Source: JACMLD01 sp039919885 (GTDB lineage: Bacteria > Bacteroidota > Bacteroidia > Chitinophagales > Chitinophagaceae). From it: a stretch of 64,000 bases of DNA. Every line of letters begins with the position of its first letter. Position 1 is the first letter of the stretch. Location: contig JBDSEV010000015.1 in the NCBI GenBank assembly GCA_039919885.1, forward strand, positions 75,106 to 139,105, read 5' to 3'. Made by a program: the position numbers and the translations under genes. Shown piece by piece: positions 47,849 through 57,001 of the stretch. The notes under the pieces were generated by a model. That model was given only the letters and a program-made list of their open reading frames with translations, was not told where the DNA came from and made no database searches.

Positions 47849-49228
47849 CTAATAAGTGTTTAATGATGGAAATGTAAGCGTAAATATGGTGCCGTTGACC
47901 TTATCTGAGCTTACTACTACCTTGCCTTTGTGCAACGCAATAATGCGTTGAGACAGTGCCAGTCCTAACCCAAACCCCCTGGTATCCCCGGTATTGCGCC
48001 CCCGGTAGAACGGGTGGAAGATACTTTCCATTTCTGCCGGACTGATTACTTCCCCAATGTTTTTCACCTGTGTAATGATGTCATTGTTTTCAAACTTAAG
48101 GTGTAAATAGGCACGCTTATCATAAGAATATTTACAGGCGTTCTCTGTAATATTTTTAATTGCGCTGTATAAAAGATCCGGGTTTCCGTAGGTCAGGCAG
48201 CTTTTATCATCATCCGGAAACTCTCCAAATTCCAGTTCAACATTATAGTCTGCATTTATCTTTTTTACGTCCGCCACTGTCTTTAGCATGATTTCATCGA
48301 TACGCACTTCACTTAATTCAACGCCACCTTCATATCCGGTTTTCGCAATATCCAGCAAACTTTTGGTAAGCTGGCGCATTTGTTCCACATCTTCCTGTAT
48401 TGAAAATAAAACATTGCGGTATTCATCGGTGGTTCGTTCTTTGTACAATGTTACCTGCAACTGGCTGCTGATAGAGGTGAGTGGTGTTGAAAGCTCATGC
48501 GATGCGTTTGAAATAAACCGTTTCTGGATGGTAATGGACTCCTGCAACCGGCTGAGGAGGCTGTTAAAAGTATTTGCCAGCCTGGACAATTCATCTTGTC
48601 TTTCCCCTCCATAAATCCGGTCTGATAAATTATTAAAGGACACCTCATTTACTTCGCGGATGATGCGGTTGATTGGGCGGACCAGCTGGGTTGAAAATAT
48701 ATAGCCCACCAGGATTGTTACAATAACGCCCGCCAATAAACTAGATAGCAGGATCCGGGTAAGGTCAGTCATTCTTCCTTTGCCATCTTCATCATTGCCC
48801 ATGTAAAAAACCACGATGCTCGTGTTCTCATAGGCATGGTAAATGGCATAGATATCCAGTTCGCCTATTTTAAGAAATTTACTTTTGCTGATTTTAATAT
48901 CATCTATCATCTCGTTGGTAACGATAAATGGCCGCTTTCCGCCGGCATAAAACTCGTAAGCCAGGCTGTTATTGCTGTCGTAAATGCTCAAGCCTCTTTT
49001 TGCGATACCGGTCATGGAACTGCTGTCCATTTTATATAATATCTCTTTTCTATTATCGCCCAGTATGGCATAAAGGGTAGCGCGGTTATTAGCGCCAGCT
49101 TTGAGGCGCTGTTTGAAAATTGCCGCCCGGCTTTGTTCGGTAAAATAATAAACGGAATAGCTGATAAGCGACAAAATACCCATCACCAGGAGGGTAAAAA
49201 GCAGCGTTATTTTAAACCGGATATTCAT
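47849..49228 (-). CDS. Sensor histidine kinase with HAMP domain (OmpR-type system)
   Basis: A 459-aa kinase. Helix 1 is about 8-30, then a periplasmic sensor of about 125 residues, helix 2 about 158-180, HAMP about 180-235, HisKA with His244 in FISNASHELSTPLTSI, and HATPase with ITENACKYS, FYRGRNTGDTRGFGLGLALSQRII. It follows its response regulator with a 1-nt gap (regulator stop at 49230, kinase ATG at 49228). The sensor part is not a family I recognise. Confidence 0.95.
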   Translation of the reverse strand: MNIRFKITLLFTLLVMGILSLISYSVYYFTEQSRAAIFKQRLKAGANNRATLYAILGDNRKEILYKMDSSSMTGIAKRGLSIYDSNNSLAYEFYAGGKRPFIVTNEMIDDIKISKSKFLKIGELDIYAIYHAYENTSIVVFYMGNDEDGKGRMTDLTRILLSSLLAGVIVTILVGYIFSTQLVRPINRIIREVNEVSFNNLSDRIYGGERQDELSRLANTFNSLLSRLQESITIQKRFISNASHELSTPLTSISSQLQVTLYKERTTDEYRNVLFSIQEDVEQMRQLTKSLLDIAKTGYEGGVELSEVRIDEIMLKTVADVKKINADYNVELEFGEFPDDDKSCLTYGNPDLLYSAIKNITENACKYSYDKRAYLHLKFENNDIITQVKNIGEVISPAEMESIFHPFYRGRNTGDTRGFGLGLALSQRIIALHKGKVVVSSDKVNGTIFTLTFPSLNTY

Positions 49229-49229
49229 T

Positions 49230-49916
49230 TCAGGATTCCTTCAGTATATACCCCATACCTACCTGCGTGTGTATTAGTTTGTTGGGGAAGTCTTTATCAA
49301 GTTTTTTTCGCAGAAAAGTGACGTATACGTCTATCACATTGGTCTTGGTGTCAAAATCAATATCCCACACATTCAAGGCAATATCGGCGCGGGATACAAC
49401 GCGGTTTTTGTTTTTAATAAGGTACTCCAGTAATTGGAATTCCTTGGCGGTCAAGGCAATTACGCGCCCGTCCCTGGTTACTTCTTTGCTTTCGAGGTTC
49501 ATAATCAAATCGGCCACTTGAAGCATATTGACGACCGGCGCGGTCTGCCGAAGCCGTTTGAGTAAAGCGCGGATTCTCACCAGTAACTCTTTAAAATCGA
49601 ACGGTTTGATAACATAATCGTCAGCTCCTGCATCAAATCCTTCAATTTTATCGTCAATGGCATTCAGCGCGGTGAGCATCATCACCGGTATTTGCTGGTT
49701 CCTGCTCCTAATCTCTTTGCAGAGTTCATAGCCGTTCATGCCCGGCAGGTTAATATCCAATATAGCCAGGTCAAAGGGTTGAGAATTAAATAGTTGCTTT
49801 CCCGCTAGCCCATCATATGCCACTTCTACCTCATACTGATTTTCCGTCAATCCCTTCTTCAATGAATCCGCTATTTTTCGTTCGTCTTCTACCAGCAATA
49901 TTCTTGCGTCTTCCAT
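49230..49916 (-). CDS. OmpR/PhoB-type response regulator
   Basis: A 228-aa winged-helix regulator: receiver with LLVEDERKIADSL, phosphoacceptor Asp54 in LAILDINLPGMNGYEL, TALNAIDDK and KPFDFKELL; then Trans_reg_C with LTAKEFQLLEYLIKNKNRVVSR and NVIDVYVTFLRKKLD ... VGMGYIL. The frame opens at 49991, but Met26 (49916, MEDARILLVEDE) matches the family. First gene of a two-gene operon with the kinase. CusR/ArlR-like by its look; no target genes nearby. Confidence 0.95.
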   Translation of the reverse strand: MEDARILLVEDERKIADSLKKGLTENQYEVEVAYDGLAGKQLFNSQPFDLAILDINLPGMNGYELCKEIRSRNQQIPVMMLTALNAIDDKIEGFDAGADDYVIKPFDFKELLVRIRALLKRLRQTAPVVNMLQVADLIMNLESKEVTRDGRVIALTAKEFQLLEYLIKNKNRVVSRADIALNVWDIDFDTKTNVIDVYVTFLRKKLDKDFPNKLIHTQVGMGYILKES

Positions 49917-50199
49917 ACTTGATTTTAATTGTTGTTGTAGTATACGAAGATCAGTATTTAAACTGTCAAGGCGGAAACAATTGTAAGACAAGCTATTAAA
50001 ATCAAATTAAAAAACCGCAAGGGGAAGTTGTTGATGCCGCATACCGCACCGGCCGCAGGTTAACCACCCCCAAGCCTTTTATACCCCTATATTTTTTCAT
50101 GAGAAACTATGCTGTCGCTTCTCCGAAATGAACAGAAAAAAGGCGTTTTTCTTTTATATATTCTTCCGAAATTCTGCAGGGATTTGGGTTATTTTGTGT

Positions 50200-50207
50200 T
50201 ACCTTTG
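50200..50207 (+). promoter_or_regulatory. -7 promoter element of DUF177-rpmF-plsX
   Basis: TACCTTTG is an exact consensus -7, 24 bp before the DUF177 ATG. The nearest TTTG (50182-50185) is closer than the usual 19 bp. Confidence 0.55.
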
Positions 50208-50230
50208 CCAACCTTTAAAAGTTCATAGAC

Positions 50231-50779
50231 ATGGGTCGCCGGGAATATGATATAGCATTTGTGGGATTGAAGCAGGGCATTCATGAATACCAGTACCAGG
50301 TAAATGACAAGTTCTTTGAGCCTTACCAACAACAGGATTTTCGTAGTTGTAAGGCAAACATAAAGCTCACGCTTGATAAACAAAATGGCTTTATGCTGTT
50401 AAAGTTTGAAATCGGCGGGGCGCTTGAAGTTACTTGTGACCGGTGCGGAAGCAATGAGTTGCCCATGAATTTATGGGACGAATTCAACGTAGTGGTGAAA
50501 CAGGCAGAAGATCCCGAGAAAATGAACGAGTTGGAAGAAGATCCAGACGTGTATTATATCGGGCGTGGCGATAGTCACCTGCACGTTGCCGATTGGATAT
50601 ATGAGTTTGTGAACCTAAGTATTCCGATGCAACGCATGTGTAGTGCAGCAGAAATTGGGAGCCGGTTTTGCGACAATGATGTGCTGGCAATGCTGGCGAA
50701 AAATGAAGACCAATCGGGCGATTCGGAAAACCCTATATGGAAGGGGTTGGATAAAATAAAAAAGAATTTAGAAAATTAG
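50231..50779 (+). CDS. DUF177 (YceD-like) protein
   Basis: A 182-aa protein of the YceD family, encoded before rpmF in most bacteria and linked to 23S rRNA accumulation in some. KLTLDKQNGFMLLKFEIGGALEVTCDRCGS and the second Cys-containing block MQRMCSAAEIGSRFCDNDVLAML are present, with an acidic centre. The gene order DUF177-rpmF-plsX is conserved widely and supports the call. Confidence 0.9.
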   Translation: MGRREYDIAFVGLKQGIHEYQYQVNDKFFEPYQQQDFRSCKANIKLTLDKQNGFMLLKFEIGGALEVTCDRCGSNELPMNLWDEFNVVVKQAEDPEKMNELEEDPDVYYIGRGDSHLHVADWIYEFVNLSIPMQRMCSAAEIGSRFCDNDVLAMLAKNEDQSGDSENPIWKGLDKIKKNLEN

Positions 50780-50840
50780 CAGTTGAAACCTGTTATATCA
50801 GTTAACAAACATTTTTTGATTATAATAAATTAGCCGAGTC

Positions 50841-51032
50841 ATGCCAAATCCCAAAAGACGACATTCTCAGCAACGTAGTGCGAAACGCAGAACCCACTAC
50901 AAAGCAAGTTCTATTACCTTGAGTAAGGACAGCACAACAGGTGAGATACATGTTCGCCACCGTGCACACGTTAGCGAAGGAAAGTTGTACTACAAAGGAA
51001 AAGTAGTAGCCGAACAGGCTCCTGTCAAATAA
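50841..51032 (+). CDS. rpmF: 50S ribosomal protein L32
   Basis: A 63-aa large-subunit protein starting MPNPKRRHSQQRSAKRRTHY, with VRHRAHVSEGKLYYKGKVV following. It lacks the CxxC pairs of zinc-binding L32 forms. Located 61 bp after DUF177 and 84 bp before plsX. Confidence 0.97.
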   Translation: MPNPKRRHSQQRSAKRRTHYKASSITLSKDSTTGEIHVRHRAHVSEGKLYYKGKVVAEQAPVK

Positions 51033-51116
51033 TTTAAACAATTATTCCGGTTCCGGCATTCAAAGGTTTATTGAAATGTAAACCCTTGGGTATTGGAATT
51101 TTTTTTTGCAGTCACT

Positions 51117-52070
51117 ATGAAGATTGGCCTAGATATGATGGGTGGCGATTTTGCCCCGCTTGAGGCGGTGAAAGGCCTTCGCGTATATTTAATCGAATAC
51201 CCTGGCGACGTTGACTTATTCCTTTTTGGAGATGAACAACAACTGGCACCATTGCTGGCAGCCGAAAGCCTGGACGCTGCAAGAATAAATATTGTACATG
51301 CTCCCCAGGTGATAGGCATGGACGAACATCCCACCAAAGCTTTTAAAGAAAAAACGCAATCCTCCATTGCTGTTGGTTTCCATTACCTTGCCGCGCAGAA
51401 AATTGATGCATTTATCAGCGCCGGCAACACAGGCGCTATGCTGGTGGGCGCCATGTTCAGCATTAAAGTAATTGATGGAATACTGCGGCCTGCAATTGCC
51501 AGCGTTATACCAAAAGAAAATGGGCGGACCGGTATCCTGCTGGATGTAGGCCTGAATGCGGACTGTAAGCCGGAATACCTCAACCAGTTTGCCGTGCTGG
51601 GCGCTTTGTATGCCAGGCATATTTTAGGCATTGACAACCCACGGGTTAGTTTGCTGAATGTAGGCGAAGAAGAAGGTAAAGGCAATCTGCTGGCACAAAC
51701 CACGTACCCATTGCTGAAGGCAAATCAACAGCTTAATTTTATTGGCAATACCGAAGGGCGTGATATATTGCTCGATAAGGCCGATGTGCTTGTTTGTGAC
51801 GGTTTTACGGGAAATGTTGTACTTAAAATGGCTGAATCCATCTACGACATTACGCATGCGAGGCACATTAAACATGAATTCCTGGAGCGCTTCAATTTTG
51901 AGCTTTACGGAGGAACGCCGGTGCTGGGCGTTGCAAAACCAGTTATTATAGGGCATGGTATCTCCCGGAGCAATGCATTTAAAAACATGATAGTGGTGGC
52001 AGCTAAAATGATTGAGACCAATCTGACGGATATCATCAAGTCATCTTTTACGGGCAATACCAATGCCTGA
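51117..52070 (+). CDS. plsX: Phosphate acyltransferase PlsX
   Basis: Peripheral membrane enzyme that makes acyl-phosphate from acyl-ACP for phospholipid synthesis. Motifs: MKIGLDMMGGDFAP at the start, FISAGNTGAMLVGAMF, RPAIASVIPKENGRTGILLDVGLNADCKPEYL, NVGEEEGKGN, VLVCDGFTGNVVLKMAES and IGHGISRSNAFKNMI. Of 317 aa. The frame starts at 51093, but Met9 at 51117 is the family start. Third gene of the DUF177-rpmF-plsX operon. Confidence 0.96.
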   Translation: MKIGLDMMGGDFAPLEAVKGLRVYLIEYPGDVDLFLFGDEQQLAPLLAAESLDAARINIVHAPQVIGMDEHPTKAFKEKTQSSIAVGFHYLAAQKIDAFISAGNTGAMLVGAMFSIKVIDGILRPAIASVIPKENGRTGILLDVGLNADCKPEYLNQFAVLGALYARHILGIDNPRVSLLNVGEEEGKGNLLAQTTYPLLKANQQLNFIGNTEGRDILLDKADVLVCDGFTGNVVLKMAESIYDITHARHIKHEFLERFNFELYGGTPVLGVAKPVIIGHGISRSNAFKNMIVVAAKMIETNLTDIIKSSFTGNTNA

Positions 52071-52075
52071 ACCCA

Positions 52076-53005
52076 ATGAACATCATCCTATCATACCTCC
52101 AGGATTATTTTAAAAACGTTGATAAATGGTTGCTCGTGTTTTGCGCGGGATTTGCCGCTTTCCTTCTTACCATCAATTACCGTTTCGGCATTGAAACAAA
52201 ATGGTTGTACAACATCCATTCACGCTTCGGAAAATTTATCGGGTTTTACTGTTTATATTCCATCGCCTTTATTGTTCCTTTCCTCGTATTGGTTTTTACC
52301 AGGCACAAACAAGCTGCCAGCTTCCCGCATTTCTGGTGGCTTTTGTTACTGGCACCCGCCATCTTTGCATTAAAAGTAAGTTTCAGCGGCTTAACCCAAT
52401 GGATAGCGGGAACGGGTAAGAATGACTGGAACAGGTACTATGCCATTGTTGTTAACCTGCCTTCCCGTTTGGTACTCGTGATAATTCCGTTGCTGCTGTT
52501 CTGGTGGCAGCAAAAAACGCCTGCATCATTCTGGGGCATTACCACGAAAAATTTTAACTGGCATCCTTATGCGCTCATGTTGCTGATTATGGTGCCGCTT
52601 ATTGGGTTCGCTTCCACGCAGTCCGACTTCCTGCATACGTACCCTAAACTGAAGCAGGTGGCATTCATTAACGATATCAGCGAACACCCCTTTTGGTATA
52701 AACTGTTATATGAAATTTCATATGGCATTGATTTCCTCAGTATCGAACTTTTTTTCCGTGGTTTTTTAGTTTTTGCATTTGTGCGTTATGCAGGAGCAGA
52801 TGCGGTGCTGCCCATGGCCGTCTTTTATTGCAGTATTCATTTTGGTAAACCGCTCTTTGAATGCATTTCATCTTTTTTTGGAGGCATGCTGCTGGGTATC
52901 ATCGCGTACAGAACACAGTCCATCCTGGGCGGTATCATGGTGCACCTGGGCATTGCCTGGATGATGGAGGCGGGTGGGTATATCGGGAATTTGTATAAGA
53001 AATAA
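52076..53005 (+). CDS. CPBP-type intramembrane protease family protein
   Basis: Polytopic membrane protein of 309 aa with about eight helices. The C-terminal Abi/CPBP motifs are ELFFRGFLVFAF (normally EExxxR), FYCSIHFGKP and GGIMVHLGIAWMME; the first Glu of the EE pair reads Ile here (SIELFFRG), so only one motif Glu remains. Relatives are the CAAX prenyl protease Rce1 and bacteriocin-immunity proteins. It begins 5 bp after plsX and ends 3 bp before the 3' end of the RNase P RNA on the other strand. Confidence 0.85.
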   Translation: MNIILSYLQDYFKNVDKWLLVFCAGFAAFLLTINYRFGIETKWLYNIHSRFGKFIGFYCLYSIAFIVPFLVLVFTRHKQAASFPHFWWLLLLAPAIFALKVSFSGLTQWIAGTGKNDWNRYYAIVVNLPSRLVLVIIPLLLFWWQQKTPASFWGITTKNFNWHPYALMLLIMVPLIGFASTQSDFLHTYPKLKQVAFINDISEHPFWYKLLYEISYGIDFLSIELFFRGFLVFAFVRYAGADAVLPMAVFYCSIHFGKPLFECISSFFGGMLLGIIAYRTQSILGGIMVHLGIAWMMEAGGYIGNLYKK

Positions 53006-53008
53006 AAT

Positions 53009-53414
53009 AACTACCAACTCATAAGCCGGATTTTGTTTCTAAACTATCATTTATCTGGCCACGGCATTACTGCCGTGATCTTGCTGCCTACCCTTCCTGT
53101 TGCACCAACATTGATGCAGTAAACGAACCGCTTACCTTTTCACTAGCCGAAATTCAGCCGGTAAATAAAACAAGATATACGTGGCATTACAGCATGCAAG
53201 GTTTACCCTCCCGGCATGTTACCATGCCGGGACGTAGGCTCTTACCCTACGTTTTCACCCTCATCCCGAACCGAAGGATCGGGACAGTTATTTTCTGTGG
53301 CACTTTCTGTTCCCGCGCCTGAGCGGGACCCGGCGCTTAACCGGTGCATTGTCCTTTGCTGTCCGGACTTTCCTACCCTATGTTGCCATAAGATCGATAG
53401 CTCGGTTGGTAGTT
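53009..53414 (-). ncRNA. rnpB: RNase P RNA, bacterial class A
   Basis: Catalytic RNA that trims the 5' leader of pre-tRNAs. On the minus strand the signature GGAAAGTCCGGACA (P4/J3-4) occurs about 50 nt from the 5' end, AGAGCCTACG and GGTGAAAACG lie in the centre, and AAAATCCGGCTTATGAG is near the 3' end. P1 is formed by AACTACCAAC (53414-53405) with GTTGGTAGTT (53018-53009), which fixes both ends and a length of about 406 nt. Stable hairpins such as CCCGATCCTTCGGTTCGGG are visible. It is transcribed towards and ends 3 bp from the CPBP stop codon. Confidence 0.96.
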
Positions 53415-53418
53415 AAAG

Positions 53419-53426
53419 CGAAGGTA
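53419..53426 (-). promoter_or_regulatory. -7 promoter element of rnpB
   Basis: Minus strand TACCTTCG (53426-53419), one base from the TAnnTTTG consensus, lies 5 bp upstream of the P1 helix, as needed for a start at 53414. No clear -33 TTTG. Confidence 0.5.
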
Positions 53427-53555
53427 AGAATTGGCGTGGAAGGCCCGGGAATAAATTAGAAATTATCCAGGCAATTTGCACCAGCGCGCCCGTTGAAAAC
53501 TGATATAGTAAAGTGAAAATATTCCAACAAAGGCCCGGGTGCAGGTTCCGGAAAA

Positions 53556-54578
53556 CTAATATTGCAAAAACACCTCCGTTGCCCCGTAGCCGTAAGACGC
53601 ATGGTATTGGTTCACAAAATACTTCACTTCCTTTTTCAGCCGCAGTTGTTCATGCACCTCATCACGCAGTTTCCCGGTACCAAGCCCATGAATAAAAACC
53701 ACTGATGACTGCCGGTGGGCCACTGCCAGTTCATAATATTTCTCAAATTCTCTTAGCTGGATAGTCAGTATTTCAAAATTGCTCAACTGCTTCCAGTCAT
53801 CCATTATTTTTTCAATGTGCAGATCTATCACCGTCCTGGCCGGCGGCAGGTGCTGTCTTGCCTTCGATGCTTCGTACACTTTGTACCCCGCAGCTGACAA
53901 CGCAGAGACATCCATTTTTTCAACTTCCTGCCTGGCGGGATACGTATCAAAAAGTTTATAAGAAAAAGTAGGTTCGCCTTTTAGTTTTATCTCTTCAATT
54001 TTTTTAAATAGCTGTTGTGCCTTTAGTTTTAGCGAAGTCTCGTAGTATTCGGCCTTTGTTTTGTCGGGGTTAACCAGGGTAAATTCGCATGAAAATGTTG
54101 GGTTATCATTCAATGTGTCAAAAGGAATATCATGCACATAAAAATCCTGGTTAACTAGCAATTCATTCTTCAAATCAAATCCTGTCTCTCCCGCGTAATT
54201 AACTTTGTAATGAAATCCGTAATTGGTTTGATTGCCATTGATAAGGTGAACCTTTAGCAGGTCAACGATATCGTCACCAAATTCATCGGTTTCAAATTTG
54301 GGTAAAAACATCAGCCAAACACCGGCCGGGTGTTTGGCAGCAGCAACAGTTGTACGTTCTTTGGGCACCTGGTCGATGTATGTTTTTGCCTTTTTCTCCG
54401 GGAACGTTTTCTTCTGGGAGAATTGTTTGAAATAAGGAAAATCAAGTTGATCGGTATAAGCAGGAAATTTTACACCCCTTACTTCCACCATCACCATTTT
54501 ATCATTAATAATATCAACGACTAACCCGTCTTCGTTTGAGTGCAGCACCGTTACTTTATCGCCAATTTCAAATTTCAT
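53556..54578 (-). CDS. DUF2027 and Smr domain protein
   Basis: A 340-aa protein. The N-terminal DUF2027 part begins MKFEIGDKVTVLHSNEDGLVVDI (an SH3-like strand set); the middle is beta-rich; the C-terminal Smr domain (about 265-340) has VIDLHIEKI and VVFIHGLGTGKLRDEVHEQL. Smr domains are MutS2-type nucleases that nick DNA or, in recent work on relatives, cleave mRNA at collided ribosomes; which applies here is unknown. Met18 (54578) is chosen as start over 54629 because the first 17 residues are not family-like. Confidence 0.9.
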   Translation of the reverse strand: MKFEIGDKVTVLHSNEDGLVVDIINDKMVMVEVRGVKFPAYTDQLDFPYFKQFSQKKTFPEKKAKTYIDQVPKERTTVAAAKHPAGVWLMFLPKFETDEFGDDIVDLLKVHLINGNQTNYGFHYKVNYAGETGFDLKNELLVNQDFYVHDIPFDTLNDNPTFSCEFTLVNPDKTKAEYYETSLKLKAQQLFKKIEEIKLKGEPTFSYKLFDTYPARQEVEKMDVSALSAAGYKVYEASKARQHLPPARTVIDLHIEKIMDDWKQLSNFEILTIQLREFEKYYELAVAHRQSSVVFIHGLGTGKLRDEVHEQLRLKKEVKYFVNQYHASYGYGATEVFLQY

Positions 54579-54926
54579 ACACTGTACCCTTGAAAAAAAT
54601 ATACTGTTAACAATAAAAATTCTACGCAAAAATACAAAGATTAAGTTCTTTTATAGCAATGGTTTGCCAGGGATGGAATGGATTAGCACGTTAAATGTCT
54701 ACCCCCTAAAAAGCATGATTGGTGGAGTTTAAATAGTACCAGCAGTTTGGCCAGGCAACTAACTCAAAGTGGCGCCCTGCAGGAGTTTCAACTTCCCTTC
54801 TCCATTTTTGAAGAAGATGGCTGATGGTCGGCTGAGGCAATTCCTTCAGCCGTTTTTTTGCAGTACTATTTTTATGCAAGAGTCCTAAATGTCAATTTTG
54901 AAAAAACGATTCTTCAGACGAGGCCC
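54579..54926. other. 348-bp gap holding an orphan rightward terminator
   Basis: The promoter of the Smr gene should lie at its left end. From about 54730 the plus strand runs through several short inverted repeats to a hairpin and T7 run at 54829-54859, although no rightward gene precedes it. No ORF of useful length is seen. A small RNA is possible. Confidence 0.4.
54829..54859 (+). terminator. Orphan rightward intrinsic terminator
   Basis: CGGCTGAGG (54829-54837), loop CAATT, CCTTCAGCCG (54843-54852, one bulge), then seven T. The nearest rightward gene ends at 53005, beyond two leftward genes, so the terminator has no known owner. It could also act weakly for the leftward permease gene that ends at 54927, but the T-run is on the other strand. 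Confidence 0.65.
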
Positions 54927-56714
54927 TCATACCGCCAGTTTGCTTTTTTTATAGCCGTATAAAAAATAAACAATCAGTCCGAGCAACAACCAGCTGGCGA
55001 ACCAGGCCCAATTTTTTGCGGTCATGCCGGTGAGGAGGTATAAACAAGTTGCCAGGCCGAGCAAGGGTACAAGCGAATATTTTTTTACAAAAGCAAAGAC
55101 GCTGATAATGATACAGATCAGCCAGAATAGAATGGTGGAAATATTAATGGTTTCTTTAGCAGCCGCAGCTGTATTAATTGCGTTGTTAATCAGATCTGTT
55201 TGTTGTGGATCGATGCCCGCTACGGCCAACTGCGCTTCTTCCGTGGTCAGCGGCAGGCTGAATAATTGCTGCAGGTAATCGTGGTTAAAGAAATGAATAA
55301 TTACAAGCGCGAAAAGGATAATGGCCGGAAAAATAAATTGCCCGTTGATATACGGTATGTGAAATTTACCCGCTTCTTTTGCTTTCCGCGGAATTAACAA
55401 TACCCCACCGCACACCAGCACAAAAGCAAACAAAGTAGCGATGCTGGTAAAATCCAGCACAAAAGTTTTATCGGTAAATAAAATAGGAATACCTACTACC
55501 AGGCCCGTTATAATCGTGGAGAACGATGGTGTTTTAAATTTTGGGTGGATCCGCTGGAATACCGGCGGCAATAGTCCGTCGCGGCTCATACTCATCCATA
55601 TCCGGGGCTGCCCCATCTGGAAAACAAGCAATACACTTGTCATGGCCACTACCGCGGCGATAGAAACAAAAAACTGCATCCAGCTGACGTTCAGGTTCTG
55701 CTTTTCAAAAATAAAAGCCAGTGGATCACCCACCCCTTCAAAATTCCGGTAGTTAACGGCTCCTGTCAGCACCAGGGCTAACAGGATATAGACAACGGTA
55801 CAAATTACCAGCGAAAGGATCATGCCCCTGGGTAAATCCCGTTGCGGGTTTTTGCTTTCCTCTGCCAGTACACTCACCGCGTCGAAACCAATATAGGCGA
55901 AGAACACCCCGCTCACTGCTGCCATTACTCCACTAAAACCATTGGGCATAAAAGATTTGACGCCGGCATCGTTTGCAGGTGTCCAGTTGAAGGTTAGCCC
56001 TTTTGCAAAAATAATATAACCGCCTACCAGTATCACCAGCAGTACTACTATCATTTTCAGCACTACCATTACATTGCTGAAGTTGCGGCTTTCTCTTATG
56101 CCGCGGTACACGAGGCAGGTGATGAGCACATTTATAATAAGTGCCGGCAAATCAAAAATAATATGCAGGCCGCCAACAATGGGTGCGGTACTCCAGGCTT
56201 CCAATACATCCGCGGAAGTACTGCCGCCGGCCAGGGCATGTTTCACTTCCATATAGCTGGTGCATAAATATGCCGGCAGGTGAACATTAATTTTATCAAG
56301 GAAAGAAGTGAAATAGTCGCTCCAGCTATAGGCAACATAAATATTGCCAATTGAATATTCCATGATAAGCGCCCAACCGATAACCCAGGCAAACAGCTCA
56401 CCAAAACTTGCATACGCATACGTATAAGCGCTGCCGGCAACGGGTATACGGCTGGCAAATTCAGAATAGCAAAAAGCAGTGAATGCACATGCAATGGCCG
56501 TAATAATAAAGAGGATCACAACACCGGGACCGCCATGAAAAACGGCGCCACCCAGGCTGCTGAAACTTCCTGCACCCAGGATGGCCGCAATGCCAAAAAA
56601 AGTAAGATCCCGCAGGGTAAGGACCCGCTTTAATCCGCCACCACCATGCGTGTCGTCCGGCCCCTCCGCGAGTATGGAAGCTATCTTTTTTGTACGGAAA
56701 AGCGAGTTGGACAT
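54927..56714 (-). CDS. APC superfamily amino acid permease
   Basis: Inner-membrane cationic/neutral amino acid transporter of 595 aa with 12-14 helices. FFGIAAILGAGSFSSLGGAVFHGGPGVVILFIITAIACAF and FASRIPVAGSAYTYAYASFGELFAWVIGW are the helix 1-3 blocks of the CAT/YfnA-like branch; FFAYIGFDAVSVLAEESKNPQRDLPRGM is the helix 6 hallmark. A loop of about 60 residues (near 470-530) between late helices is longer than usual. Start Met14 (56714, MSNSLFRTKKIASIL) is chosen over 56753. No metabolic genes adjoin it. Confidence 0.93.
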   Translation of the reverse strand: MSNSLFRTKKIASILAEGPDDTHGGGGLKRVLTLRDLTFFGIAAILGAGSFSSLGGAVFHGGPGVVILFIITAIACAFTAFCYSEFASRIPVAGSAYTYAYASFGELFAWVIGWALIMEYSIGNIYVAYSWSDYFTSFLDKINVHLPAYLCTSYMEVKHALAGGSTSADVLEAWSTAPIVGGLHIIFDLPALIINVLITCLVYRGIRESRNFSNVMVVLKMIVVLLVILVGGYIIFAKGLTFNWTPANDAGVKSFMPNGFSGVMAAVSGVFFAYIGFDAVSVLAEESKNPQRDLPRGMILSLVICTVVYILLALVLTGAVNYRNFEGVGDPLAFIFEKQNLNVSWMQFFVSIAAVVAMTSVLLVFQMGQPRIWMSMSRDGLLPPVFQRIHPKFKTPSFSTIITGLVVGIPILFTDKTFVLDFTSIATLFAFVLVCGGVLLIPRKAKEAGKFHIPYINGQFIFPAIILFALVIIHFFNHDYLQQLFSLPLTTEEAQLAVAGIDPQQTDLINNAINTAAAAKETINISTILFWLICIIISVFAFVKKYSLVPLLGLATCLYLLTGMTAKNWAWFASWLLLGLIVYFLYGYKKSKLAV

Positions 56715-57001
56715 GCAGTGTTGGTTTAAGCGTTTAAGATAGGCAAAAAACACGGAGTGGGAAAAATTGACAACCGCGCAACGATAACCCCCATTGAACC
56801 GATGCGAAAGAATCGATGTTTCGGCGGTGTCAGGCTACGCTTATCTGCATACTTCTTGGATGCGGGTTAAATTTTGTAAAAGTCAACTTAACGGCGCATA
56901 TGCATACGACAGGATTTTTTTCAGCCTGTGTGAGGTCATGCGCACTGTACGTATTTGTTAATAAATCCAGGCGGATCGTGGATTCCGGTTTAATTACCAG
57001 A

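Noticed and set aside
53006..53450. A tmRNA or an undescribed RNA in this gap
   Set aside because: The RNase P class A signatures and a P1 helix closing both ends identify it as rnpB; the 66-codon frame at 53216-53416 is its shadow.
54690..54860. SRP RNA or 6S RNA in the Smr-permease gap
   Set aside because: The conserved SRP apical loop (GGTCAGGTCCGGAAGG-like) is absent, and no long 6S-type open duplex could be drawn; left as an unnamed candidate sRNA.
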